From CAZGLR01 sp964526635 (lineage in GTDB: Bacteria > Zixibacteria > MSB-5A5 > GN15 > JAAZOE01), in contig CAZGLR010000033.1 of NCBI GenBank assembly GCA_964526635.1, positions 1 through 29,663 on the forward strand: a stretch of 29,663 bases of DNA, given 5' to 3'. The translations under genes were made by a program, and so were the position numbers. Shown here in pieces: positions 7,780 through 15,247 of this stretch. The first letter of the stretch is position 1; each line of letters opens with the position of its first letter. The notes beneath the pieces were generated by a model. That model had not been told where the DNA came from, did no database searches, and saw nothing but the letters and a program-made list of their open reading frames with translations.

Positions 7780-8889
7780 TTATTTCATTCCGAACAGGCG
7801 CTTGAAGAAGCCGCGCTTCTTCTTCGGCTGCTCAGCGTCAGTCGGCTGAGTCGCCGGCGAAGTCCCTGCCGGGGTGGAATGTTCTGAATCGGCCGATCCA
7901 GTCGCCTGCGGCGGCGTGACCGGGTGTGACGTCGCCGGTTGTACCGGCGATGCTGATTGCTGCATATACCTTTCATCCTCGGCGGAATTGCCCGGGAACG
8001 GCCGATACGATTGCGTCGGCTGCGGCGGAGGCGCCTGTTGCGGTTGCGGCGGCGGCGGCTGTTGAGGATACTGCTGCTGAGGAATCGGCTGTGACGGCTG
8101 CGGCATCGGCGGCTGTTGCTGCGGCACGTGCTGCGCGGCCGGAGCATACGCCTCCCGCTGCGGGGTTGCCGGGGCCGGTTGCTGCGGCGGCATGGTCGCT
8201 GTCTGCGGAACCGGTTGTGCAGGCGTCTGAGGCGATGGCTGGGCGCTGGCCGGAGTCGGCTGCGGCGGCGGCGCCGGACGCTGCTGCTGCGGAGCAGCCG
8301 GTTGCGGGCGTGATGACGGCACCGAGCCGCCGGTCTTGGCATGATCCAGGACCATCTTCAAAATCCGTTTCAGCGTATCGAAAACACCGAATCCCTCGGT
8401 GGCCGACGCGCTATATTCCGGCCAGCCCATCGGATTAAGCCTGGCCCGTAGTTCCTCGGGCGCCATGACACCGGGCAGATCCTGCTTGTTCCATTGAATC
8501 ACAATCGGCAGTTCATTGATATTGTAGCCGTATTCAGCCAGATTTTCCTTCAGATTATTCAGCGATTCGATATTTTCATCCATCTTGTCGCGCTGTGAAT
8601 CCGCGACAAAAACCAGGCCGTCGACTCCCCGCAACACCAGCTTGCGGGTGGCATTGTAATAGACCTGGCCGGGAACAGTGTACAACTGGAATTTGGCCGC
8701 GAAACCGTTGATCGTGCCGATATTAATCGGCAGAAAATCGAAATACAACGTTCGATCGGCGTCTGTTGCCAGCGAGATCAGTTTACCCTTGGTTTCATAC
8801 TGCAGATTGGTCGTCTTGCCCGATAATCCGGGACCATAATAGACAATCTTGCAGCTTACTTCACGCGTTGCATAATTAATAGAAACCAT
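7780..8889 (-). CDS. MglA-family small Ras-like GTPase with long Pro/Gln-rich tail and polybasic C-terminus
   Basis: Residues 1-185 form a complete Ras-like GTPase of the MglA family: P-loop GPGLSGKT at 19-26, switch II TVPGQ at 71-75 followed by the MglA signature around RKLVLRGVDGLVFVADSQ, NKQD (guanine base) at 134-137 and SA at 161-162. Residues about 186-354 are a low-complexity Pro/Gln/Ala-rich segment that is probably disordered, and the protein ends in a Lys/Arg/Phe-rich peptide (KKKRGFFKRLFGMK). Ordinary MglA is about 195 aa, so this tail nearly doubles it. MglA acts as a nucleotide-dependent switch that places type IV pili and motility machinery at one pole. It sits between two roadblock genes (14 nt and 19 nt gaps) and upstream of pilB. 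The ribosome site is weak. Confidence 0.92.
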   Translation of the reverse strand: MVSINYATREVSCKIVYYGPGLSGKTTNLQYETKGKLISLATDADRTLYFDFLPINIGTINGFAAKFQLYTVPGQVYYNATRKLVLRGVDGLVFVADSQRDKMDENIESLNNLKENLAEYGYNINELPIVIQWNKQDLPGVMAPEELRARLNPMGWPEYSASATEGFGVFDTLKRILKMVLDHAKTGGSVPSSRPQPAAPQQQRPAPPPQPTPASAQPSPQTPAQPVPQTATMPPQQPAPATPQREAYAPAAQHVPQQQPPMPQPSQPIPQQQYPQQPPPPQPQQAPPPQPTQSYRPFPGNSAEDERYMQQSASPVQPATSHPVTPPQATGSADSEHSTPAGTSPATQPTDAEQPKKKRGFFKRLFGMK

Positions 8890-8903
8890 TGTCTATCCGT
8901 CTA

Positions 8904-9254
8904 TTACGAGAGTGCCTGTTGTTTATTCAACTGGCTGATTGCATTTTTTATTTCCAGCCGAACCAGTCCGATATTGACCGCCGGCTCGGTAACCACGACG
9001 AGAATCCCGATTGTCGCATCGCAGAAAAACAATTTGGCGTTTTCGGCCTCGATTGTCACCTGCGACAGCGGGCGTGAGCCCAGACGTTCCAGTGATTTGG
9101 TGATATTGGTAGTGATCGATGCCGCCAGTGCGCCGACGGTCTCTTCCTCAATCTGCGTATTCAGATCGGCTGCGATCACGATACCGTCATCACCAACCAC
9201 CATACTCCCGGTGATTCCGCTGGTTTTGTTGAGTCCCTCAAGAATCTGATACAT
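8904..9254 (-). CDS. Small roadblock/LC7-domain protein upstream of the GTPase
   Basis: This 116-aa protein is essentially one roadblock domain: an N-terminal helix, a first strand SGITGSMVVGDDGIVIAAD, a central Ala/Thr-rich helix, strands SQVTIEAENAKLFFCDA and IGILVVVTEPAVNIGLVR, and a closing helix. I chose the ATG at 9254 because a GGAGG ribosome site lies 6 nt upstream; the frame stays open further upstream (to 9299) without such a signal. It overlaps the preceding membrane-roadblock gene by 17 nt, which points to translational coupling, and the GTPase starts 14 nt later. The gene is probably an MglB-like regulator or scaffold. Confidence 0.85.
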   Translation of the reverse strand: MYQILEGLNKTSGITGSMVVGDDGIVIAADLNTQIEEETVGALAASITTNITKSLERLGSRPLSQVTIEAENAKLFFCDATIGILVVVTEPAVNIGLVRLEIKNAISQLNKQQALS

Positions 9255-10275
9255 ACTGTTCCTCCACCCGCGCAAACAACGCCGGGCTGTACCGTTCACT
9301 CATATATTTACGAATCATATCCGCGGCCTGCGCAATGCGAATATGGATCGTCTCGTCAGTCGTCTGTTCCGCCAGGACCAAGAGATTGACATGCTCAATC
9401 CGGCGCAGGATGATTCTCACATTATGGGTACCGATATCAATTCGGTCCGGTGTATCTATATATCGGAAATGCCGCAGCATTCTTCGGTTCTGAATCGATA
9501 ATTCGACCGACAGCGGCCCCCAGACTTCCGGATCGAAGGTACTGCGATTGAAACATGACAGCGGCAAACCCTCTTCATCCACTATCATCGCCAGCTTCAC
9601 CGATCCCGATTCCGACAAGTACTGAATCGCCTTGTCGAATTGATTTATCTCACTCGTTGCATACTTGGGTGATGGCTTCGCCTCGGCATGGAAACCAACA
9701 ACAGCAGCCGGATTGATATCCGGCGGCGGCGTCCAGGCCGGTGTCTGCGGCGCTTCCGGTTGTGATGTCGGCACGAATTCCTCCTGACGCTGCAGTGCTG
9801 GTTGCGACGGCGCGACCGCCGGCATCGACGCATCCGGTGAAAATGACAGCTCTTCCGACGGCATTTCACGATCCTGCCGGCCGACCAGCGAATCGGCGAG
9901 ATTCAAATAAAACGGCCTGACAATAAATGGCGCCGCAGCAACATGCAGCAACACCGCCGGCAAATATTTCAGCATACCCAGCGATAACGCGATCGAGCTG
10001 TTCATGTTGTACAGCAGGGCAATGGTCAGACCAAACCCAGCCCCCAGAGCCAGGCGATAAATCAACGTCAACGCCGAGCCGACCACCAGGGCCATGAGAT
10101 TGGTATTGCGCCGGAACAGAAACAGTACCACGCCATAAAATACAAACTCATAGAGCAGATTCGCCGGCGACCCCCCCGCTAGCGGCAATCTCAATCGGTT
10201 GGGAAACATTCCCAGCGGGATCACCAGCAGGATAATCGAGAACAACACCGGCAACAGGCGGACGTTACGTTCCAT
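9238..10275 (-). CDS. Membrane protein with C-terminal roadblock-like domain
   Basis: This 345-aa protein has about four hydrophobic segments in residues 7-130, then a Pro/Gln-rich cytoplasmic linker (about 140-205), then a domain of about 125 residues. That domain begins FDKAIQYLSESGSVKLAMIVDEEGLPLS and ends in the strand VNLLVLAEQTTDETIHIR plus a helix, the helix-strand order of a roadblock fold, although sequence identity to canonical members looks low. This would tether a roadblock module to the inner membrane. It lies 23 nt after the TPR-roadblock gene and overlaps the next roadblock gene by 17 nt. I do not recognise a named family for the membrane part. A role as membrane receptor or anchor for the GTPase system is inferred from context. 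Confidence 0.7.
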   Translation of the reverse strand: MERNVRLLPVLFSIILLVIPLGMFPNRLRLPLAGGSPANLLYEFVFYGVVLFLFRRNTNLMALVVGSALTLIYRLALGAGFGLTIALLYNMNSSIALSLGMLKYLPAVLLHVAAAPFIVRPFYLNLADSLVGRQDREMPSEELSFSPDASMPAVAPSQPALQRQEEFVPTSQPEAPQTPAWTPPPDINPAAVVGFHAEAKPSPKYATSEINQFDKAIQYLSESGSVKLAMIVDEEGLPLSCFNRSTFDPEVWGPLSVELSIQNRRMLRHFRYIDTPDRIDIGTHNVRIILRRIEHVNLLVLAEQTTDETIHIRIAQAADMIRKYMSERYSPALFARVEEQYVSDS

Positions 10276-10298
10276 TGCAGTCTATACTCCCTACGTCC

Positions 10299-11234
10299 CT
10301 ATGCGGACAAACGCGGCAACAGGGTCGATAGTTTTAATTTGAGCGAACCGAGATTCACCGATTGGGTGCAGACCACCGCCAGCAGCTTGCCTTTTGCCGC
10401 AACCAGGTAAATCAGTTCCCCGCCGGTTTCAATCATCATCGATTCCAGCGAACCGAACCCGCTGTCCCGCATCTGCTGGGAACAGTTTCGCGCACTTTCC
10501 TGCGTTAGCGCGGCAAATAGATCGGTTTCCCTGGGCACGTTCCATTCGGCCTCAACGACCAGGCCGTCGGTATTAACCACCAGCGTGCCTTCGACTCCCG
10601 GCGTATTATTCATCGCCTTCAGAACCTGTTTGAAATCCAGGTCGGGCAGTTCCACTTCCGGAAACACCGATGGCGGCGGTTCGGTCTCCTCGGCCACAGC
10701 CGTAGCCGGCTGAGGCGAATCGTCAGTCTTTTCGGACGACAGTGGCGGCATAGCAGGCGCAGCCGGACGAACCTCGGCGCGGAATGGCAGCGAACCACCG
10801 CTGTGCGCGGCATCGAGCGGTATTTTGCGGGCGATATCGAGGAGCTTGGTAATCTGATCGTTATCGGGATCACCCTGATGCAGCTTTTCAAGCAGACGGC
10901 ACGCCTTATTGAATTCACCCTTGTAAATATAAATCTCCGACAGCAACAGCTCCGTCGCCCGGGTAGCGCCATCGATTTCAATGGCCTTTTCTACCTCGGT
11001 TTCGGCCCAGTCGTATAAGCCCTTATCCATATTGATCTTGGCCATGACCAGATGGGCTGAACCGTAATTCGGGTGAATCTTGAGGCCGTTCTGACAGATG
11101 CGAAACGCTCTGTCAATCTCGCCTTTTTTTCGATAGGCATCGGCCAGTGCGGCAAAGATCTGGGAATTGGGATTGTCCTCCAAGATCTTGTTACACTTTG
11201 TGATCCGTTCGTCTATATCAGACCGGTTTATCAT
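10299..11234 (-). CDS. TPR-roadblock fusion protein
   Basis: This 311-aa protein has about three to four TPR-type helical repeats at residues 5-138, with typical NPNSQIFAALADAYRKKGEI, HPNYGSAHLVMAKINMDKG and SEIYIYKGEFNKACRLLEKL units. A Pro-rich linker (about 140-198) leads to a C-terminal roadblock domain (200-311) beginning FKQVLKAMNNTPGVEGTLVV and ending VVCTQSVNLGSLKLKLSTLL. TPRs mediate protein contacts, and in Myxococcus the TPR protein SgmX is an MglA effector needed for pilus formation. A fusion of TPRs to a roadblock domain could bridge the GTPase to the pilus machine; this is inference. A good promoter lies about 50 nt upstream, and AGGA is present 7 nt before the ATG. It heads the run of genes into mglA-like and pil genes. 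Confidence 0.85.
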   Translation of the reverse strand: MINRSDIDERITKCNKILEDNPNSQIFAALADAYRKKGEIDRAFRICQNGLKIHPNYGSAHLVMAKINMDKGLYDWAETEVEKAIEIDGATRATELLLSEIYIYKGEFNKACRLLEKLHQGDPDNDQITKLLDIARKIPLDAAHSGGSLPFRAEVRPAAPAMPPLSSEKTDDSPQPATAVAEETEPPPSVFPEVELPDLDFKQVLKAMNNTPGVEGTLVVNTDGLVVEAEWNVPRETDLFAALTQESARNCSQQMRDSGFGSLESMMIETGGELIYLVAAKGKLLAVVCTQSVNLGSLKLKLSTLLPRLSA

Positions 11235-11288
11235 CGCATCATCCTGGTGACGGATTTAAGCTCCCTGAGTCGTCCACGGGGCGCTTCG

Positions 11289-11317
11289 ATAATAAGTGAT
11301 GCCCCGGAACGAGTCAA
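11289..11317 (-). promoter_or_regulatory. Sigma70-type promoter for the TPR-roadblock/GTPase/pil operon
   Basis: On the minus strand TTGACT (11317-11312) and TATTAT (11294-11289) are separated by exactly 17 nt. Each differs from consensus at one position. The predicted start near 11282 leaves a leader of about 48 nt before the TPR-roadblock ATG at 11234. Confidence 0.7.
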
Positions 11318-11329
11318 ACAAAAACACGG

Positions 11330-11695
11330 TTACCCGAGAACCTTGCGGGTTTGCAACAGGCTGACCAACCACAGTATCACCGTCGCCAGATAGAGTATCC
11401 CCGGGATGTCAAACCCGACCATGAACAACTCCAGTTTTTCAGCCAGGATTAGTATCTGACCCACAGCCAGCGTAACAAAGGAAAAAATCAACAACTGCCA
11501 GCCGCGCGCCAGCGCGCCGCCTTTGACCAGCGCGAACAAATTCAACGCCACCGCCAGACAGGCAATCGCACCAAGCAAGATGACAGCGTTTACTATCGAC
11601 GGTATCTCGGCCATTTTGGAAAAGTCGGCCGCCGATGCTGTCGATGTCAAGCCACCCAACGCCGCCACACAAAACGGGATAATCCTACGCATCAT
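11330..11695 (-). CDS. Small membrane protein, unknown function
   Basis: This 121-aa protein has a signal-like N-terminus (Ala-rich, ending TASAADF near residue 23) and three further hydrophobic helices (about 33-57, 67-85 and 94-113), ending with a short basic tail. The ATG at 11695 overlaps the stop of the PATAN gene by 1 nt (TAATG), so the two are translationally coupled. A second ATG follows at once at 11692. I do not recognise the family. Its place between a PATAN regulator and the roadblock-GTPase genes suggests a membrane partner of that system, but the sequence alone does not show a role. Confidence 0.65.
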   Translation of the reverse strand: MMRRIIPFCVAALGGLTSTASAADFSKMAEIPSIVNAVILLGAIACLAVALNLFALVKGGALARGWQLLIFSFVTLAVGQILILAEKLELFMVGFDIPGILYLATVILWLVSLLQTRKVLG

Positions 11696-12903
11696 TACAC
11701 ACCAATCATGAGGTTTACAGTCCGCTCCGTCTTGCGGATTGAATCATAAAAATTCTCATCCAGACGATACTTCTTGACCAGTTCACGGCGCATCGCCAGC
11801 GGTTCGGATATTTCTTTTTTCACCTTACCCACCGCCGTCGTGTACGGTCCCTGCCCCAGATGAACAAATATATACTGCAACTGCTCGTGCAGCATGTCCT
11901 CAAGCGCGACCAGCAGGCGGTGCATACGAACGGTTTCGGGGATCTTGCGCACTTCGGCCAAAAACTTTTCGAATTTGGGGCCGTTTTCATCAGCATCGTC
12001 ACTGCCCGGGAAAAAGACGAGAACTCCGCGACGGAAACTCGACTGGAACTGTATGTAACTGGGATTTGAGGACCCCACCATACTTTCGATAACCTGTTTG
12101 ATCTTGCGGAAACAGGCATTATACAACTTGAAGATAATCGCCAGCAGAATCTCTTCCTCGTCTTCATGCTCCGCGATTTCATCACGGGCCGCCCGCCCGG
12201 CACCCTCGACCAGTCCGGCGACAATTAGCTTATACAAAGCCCGACAGGTCGGAAATTCACCGATCGGCGAGGCCGCAATCAACTCATGCAGGGTCCGTTC
12301 GCCATTGATAGCAGATAATATCCGGAACTCATCGAGCGATAATGTCACCGAATCAGCGTTGGTCTTCGGCGAAGCTTTCACCCGTAGCAAGACATCATCG
12401 GGCGGCAATACTTTTTGGATCTCCAGCCATTCATCGATACGCCGCGTTCCTTCCATGATCACATTCATGGTCGAGAGGTTGACCAGATACGGCGCCTTAT
12501 CCGGCGCCGCGCCCTCATTGAAGGTAAACTCGCCCTCGTTCCAACTGAAAAGATTGTACACAATCTCCTCAATCTGCATCCGGAGACATTCGGCGACCTC
12601 ATCCTTGTCGAACAATTCCATATCAATGAGCGTGGCTCCCAGGGCACGGCCGGTCTGCTTATGCAGAGTCACCGCCCTCTCCAAATCCTTCTTGTTGATA
12701 CGGCCCCGCTTTAACAGCAGGTTGCCCAGGAGGTCCTCGTTGGAATTGACCGACGACGCATAGATGATATTCCCCTCGCGGAACGCCACCTCTTTATGGC
12801 GCGACCCGATCGCAACCGACAAAATGCCGGTTTTCTTTCCCGTAGACAATAGCTGAAGCACATCGGGAAACGAAACTGTCTTGAGATTCCCAGTAAGACT
12901 CAT
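11695..12903 (-). CDS. PATAN (DUF4388)-domain protein with winged-helix-like middle
   Basis: This 402-aa protein opens with a PATAN/DUF4388 domain (about residues 2-155). Family signatures are LTGNLKTVSFPDVLQLLSTG, TGILSV, FREGNIIYA, the repeated LLKRGRI/LGATLID units and EEIVYNLFSWNEGEFTF. A winged-helix-like stretch at about 190-235 (LDEFRILSAINGERTLHELI) is common downstream of this domain. The remaining 160 residues are helical and unrecognised. PATAN proteins are linked to gliding and pilus motility; in cyanobacteria PATAN response regulators contact the pilus motor proteins. No receiver domain is present here. It is the first gene of the minus-strand motility block, overlapping the next gene by 1 nt. 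A 137-nt gap separates it from comEC. Confidence 0.85.
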   Translation of the reverse strand: MSLTGNLKTVSFPDVLQLLSTGKKTGILSVAIGSRHKEVAFREGNIIYASSVNSNEDLLGNLLLKRGRINKKDLERAVTLHKQTGRALGATLIDMELFDKDEVAECLRMQIEEIVYNLFSWNEGEFTFNEGAAPDKAPYLVNLSTMNVIMEGTRRIDEWLEIQKVLPPDDVLLRVKASPKTNADSVTLSLDEFRILSAINGERTLHELIAASPIGEFPTCRALYKLIVAGLVEGAGRAARDEIAEHEDEEEILLAIIFKLYNACFRKIKQVIESMVGSSNPSYIQFQSSFRRGVLVFFPGSDDADENGPKFEKFLAEVRKIPETVRMHRLLVALEDMLHEQLQYIFVHLGQGPYTTAVGKVKKEISEPLAMRRELVKKYRLDENFYDSIRKTERTVNLMIGV

Positions 12904-13040
12904 ACTACCTTAGTGTTAAAGGCATTATGCCGACTCTGGCCGGCTTCTTTCTGTTTCATCAGTTCTATAGAGTTATCGGGAAAAGACAAGTATATCTTAA
13001 CCTCTATATTGCAATTGAACCGAGACTCTCGCGAATGGAA

Positions 13041-15242
13041 TTAATGGAGTAAAAGATGCTGCCGACTATGGGGGAATACCCATATATCGATCGAAGAAAA
13101 TTTGTGCCTATCGCCATAGTTTTCAATGGACTGCAAATCCATTTCGTAGCGAAAAGCCCCTATGACAAGTCCGGCATCAATCCGCTGTGCATACCTCATC
13201 ACCTGCACAGCCGAATCTGCACAGATGACAGCTACATCCGCCCCCCTGTTATACCCTGTGATTTCCCCCGTAATTACCGAGAGAGTCATCCCCGAAACGA
13301 GCAACACTGAAATTCCGCCGGAATCGACCGCCAGGACCTCATCGATATCCCATTCTGTCAGACGATCCCGACAATCGGCCACGACGACATTTGACGGATA
13401 CCCACCTGACATAACGGGCCGAACCGGTAATTCAGGAAAGCGCTCGGCGATATGCTCCAGCCTCCGCCGGGCCTGAAAGGTCCATTCCCGCAAAACTACA
13501 AAATCAGGGGATTTATTCAGGGCTTGTAGTGACGGTATGACATGCATGGTAAGATCATCAAAATCAAGCAGTTCAGTACTTACCGCGATTATCGCCGAAG
13601 GCTCCGAGATAACCGTCACATACATCGTCGATCCCGTATTATATATGCCGACCGAATCCTCCTCACTATGCCCCAGAGCTTTGGACAACGGTATCACCAC
13701 CAGACTGACTATGACAAATAACAAAGCCAGGCGGCGCACCCGATGATAAACGATTGATCCCAGAAGCAACATGGCCAGTGCCGCCAGCCAGACAATCTCA
13801 CTCCCTGATATCGGGCCAACCTCCCACATCGCGCCCGGGATATCTCCGAAACGACTCACTATGTGCTCAATGGCTGTCAAAAGAATATCAACCATCCCGC
13901 CGGCTATACCTGCCAGCGGCGGCCACAGAAGATAAAGAAAAATCAGGCAGATAATCGCTGTCACCGCCACCGAGACCAGCGGTACAACTATCAGATTGGC
14001 GGCAATTGACACGATCGAGATTTCGCCAAAGGTCGCCAGTGTAATCGGCGCGGCGGCAATTGTCGCCACCAGCGATGATCCCCCGACCAGAACGGCGAAA
14101 CGAACAAATGGCCGAATGCGCCATCGACCGGCCATCCGATGCAAAGGCGGGATCACCAGAACCAGCGCCCAGGTGACGGCAAATGACAATTGAAATCCGA
14201 CATCAAAAATCATCCGGGGCGAAATCAGTAGAATCATTACTCCGGCAGCGGCGATGATGTTGTGCAAATTGATTCGCCGATACCCCATCATCCCCATGAT
14301 GACCAGCGACGCCATCACGGACGCGCGAACCACCGATGGCTCGTTCATCGATAATTGACAAAACAGATACACCACGCCCAGAAGCAACAGCAGTCGAATA
14401 ATCCGCCAGCGGACAATGATATGCAGTACCACCAGCATCGTCGCAATCACCAAGGCCACATTCGATCCCGAAACCGCCAGCAGATGCATGGTCCCCGACC
14501 GGCGGAATTGCTTGTAGGTTTCGGGCCGGATATGGCGGGTCTCGCCTATTAGCAGGCCCGAGGCCAGCGCTGAGGAGTTGGCCGCAAGGGTGTGATCAAG
14601 AGCCTCTAATATTAAGCGCCGTAATTCCGCCACCAGCCGGCCGGCCGAATGGCTCTCTGGTTTCATAAAAATCGACTGCGGGCTCCTGATCGTAGCGATT
14701 GTCCTGATTTGCTGATGCCGTAAGTACTCTTTATAATCGAATTGACCCGGAAACAGGGCCGGATACGGTGTCCGCAGACGGCTCTCGAAAGTAATTTCAT
14801 CGCCGATGGCAAAGACTGTCGTTTCTCTTTGAATAGTCAACAACAGTCTGCCGGTGGCGGCACGAAGCGTATCACCGGAAGTAACCGATGTCACCTGAAC
14901 CACCAGATCAGTGCGACCGTTTTTAATCCGCGGCCAGCTCAGGATTCGGCCTTCAATACGACACCGTGACTCAGAATCGGCCAGGTGAGAGATATCATCT
15001 CCGGGAATAGCGTGAAAGTAGCGTGATGCCCCTGCCAAGGTAATCAGAGCAAACGCCGCCAGCAAAAGAAGGTGCCGAAGCCGTTCGCCCCGTACAAGCC
15101 CCGCCGCGAGTACTCCGCACAACACAACCAAATAGATTGCAACAACATACGACCCGGGCAGGGCGATCCGCCAGCCCGAGAGCGTACCCCCCAATACCGC
15201 GCCGAGAAGAACGACAGCGGGGTATCGAAAGGCAATTTTCAT
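13041..15242 (-). CDS. comEC: ComEC/Rec2-family DNA uptake channel with degenerate C-terminal domain
   Basis: This 733-aa polytopic protein has N-terminal membrane helices (about 7-75), a DUF4131/OB-like periplasmic domain (about 85-190) and the Competence transmembrane domain (about 220-520). The latter carries HLLAVSGSNVAL at 253-264, the ComEC signature, and LSMNEPSVVRASVMA. ComEC is the inner-membrane channel that takes up single-stranded DNA, usually after pilus retraction brings DNA in, which fits the nearby pil genes. The C-terminal part (about 525-733) takes the place of the usual metallo-beta-lactamase domain but has no HxHxDH motif and very few histidines, so it is probably not an active nuclease. 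The gene begins 5 nt after the murJ stop. Length is typical of ComEC. Confidence 0.88.
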   Translation of the reverse strand: MKIAFRYPAVVLLGAVLGGTLSGWRIALPGSYVVAIYLVVLCGVLAAGLVRGERLRHLLLLAAFALITLAGASRYFHAIPGDDISHLADSESRCRIEGRILSWPRIKNGRTDLVVQVTSVTSGDTLRAATGRLLLTIQRETTVFAIGDEITFESRLRTPYPALFPGQFDYKEYLRHQQIRTIATIRSPQSIFMKPESHSAGRLVAELRRLILEALDHTLAANSSALASGLLIGETRHIRPETYKQFRRSGTMHLLAVSGSNVALVIATMLVVLHIIVRWRIIRLLLLLGVVYLFCQLSMNEPSVVRASVMASLVIMGMMGYRRINLHNIIAAAGVMILLISPRMIFDVGFQLSFAVTWALVLVIPPLHRMAGRWRIRPFVRFAVLVGGSSLVATIAAAPITLATFGEISIVSIAANLIVVPLVSVAVTAIICLIFLYLLWPPLAGIAGGMVDILLTAIEHIVSRFGDIPGAMWEVGPISGSEIVWLAALAMLLLGSIVYHRVRRLALLFVIVSLVVIPLSKALGHSEEDSVGIYNTGSTMYVTVISEPSAIIAVSTELLDFDDLTMHVIPSLQALNKSPDFVVLREWTFQARRRLEHIAERFPELPVRPVMSGGYPSNVVVADCRDRLTEWDIDEVLAVDSGGISVLLVSGMTLSVITGEITGYNRGADVAVICADSAVQVMRYAQRIDAGLVIGAFRYEMDLQSIENYGDRHKFSSIDIWVFPHSRQHLLLH

Positions 15243-15247
15243 GGCAG

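Noticed and set aside
7860..8330. Low-complexity GC-rich tract taken as a DNA repeat or CRISPR
   Set aside because: Units are irregular and lie in frame within the GTPase coding sequence; there are no spacers.
7785..8438. Arg/Ser-rich minus-strand and Ala-rich plus-strand frames within the GTPase tail
   Set aside because: They arise from the biased CAG/CCG-type codons of the Pro/Gln-rich tail; extreme composition and no start signals.
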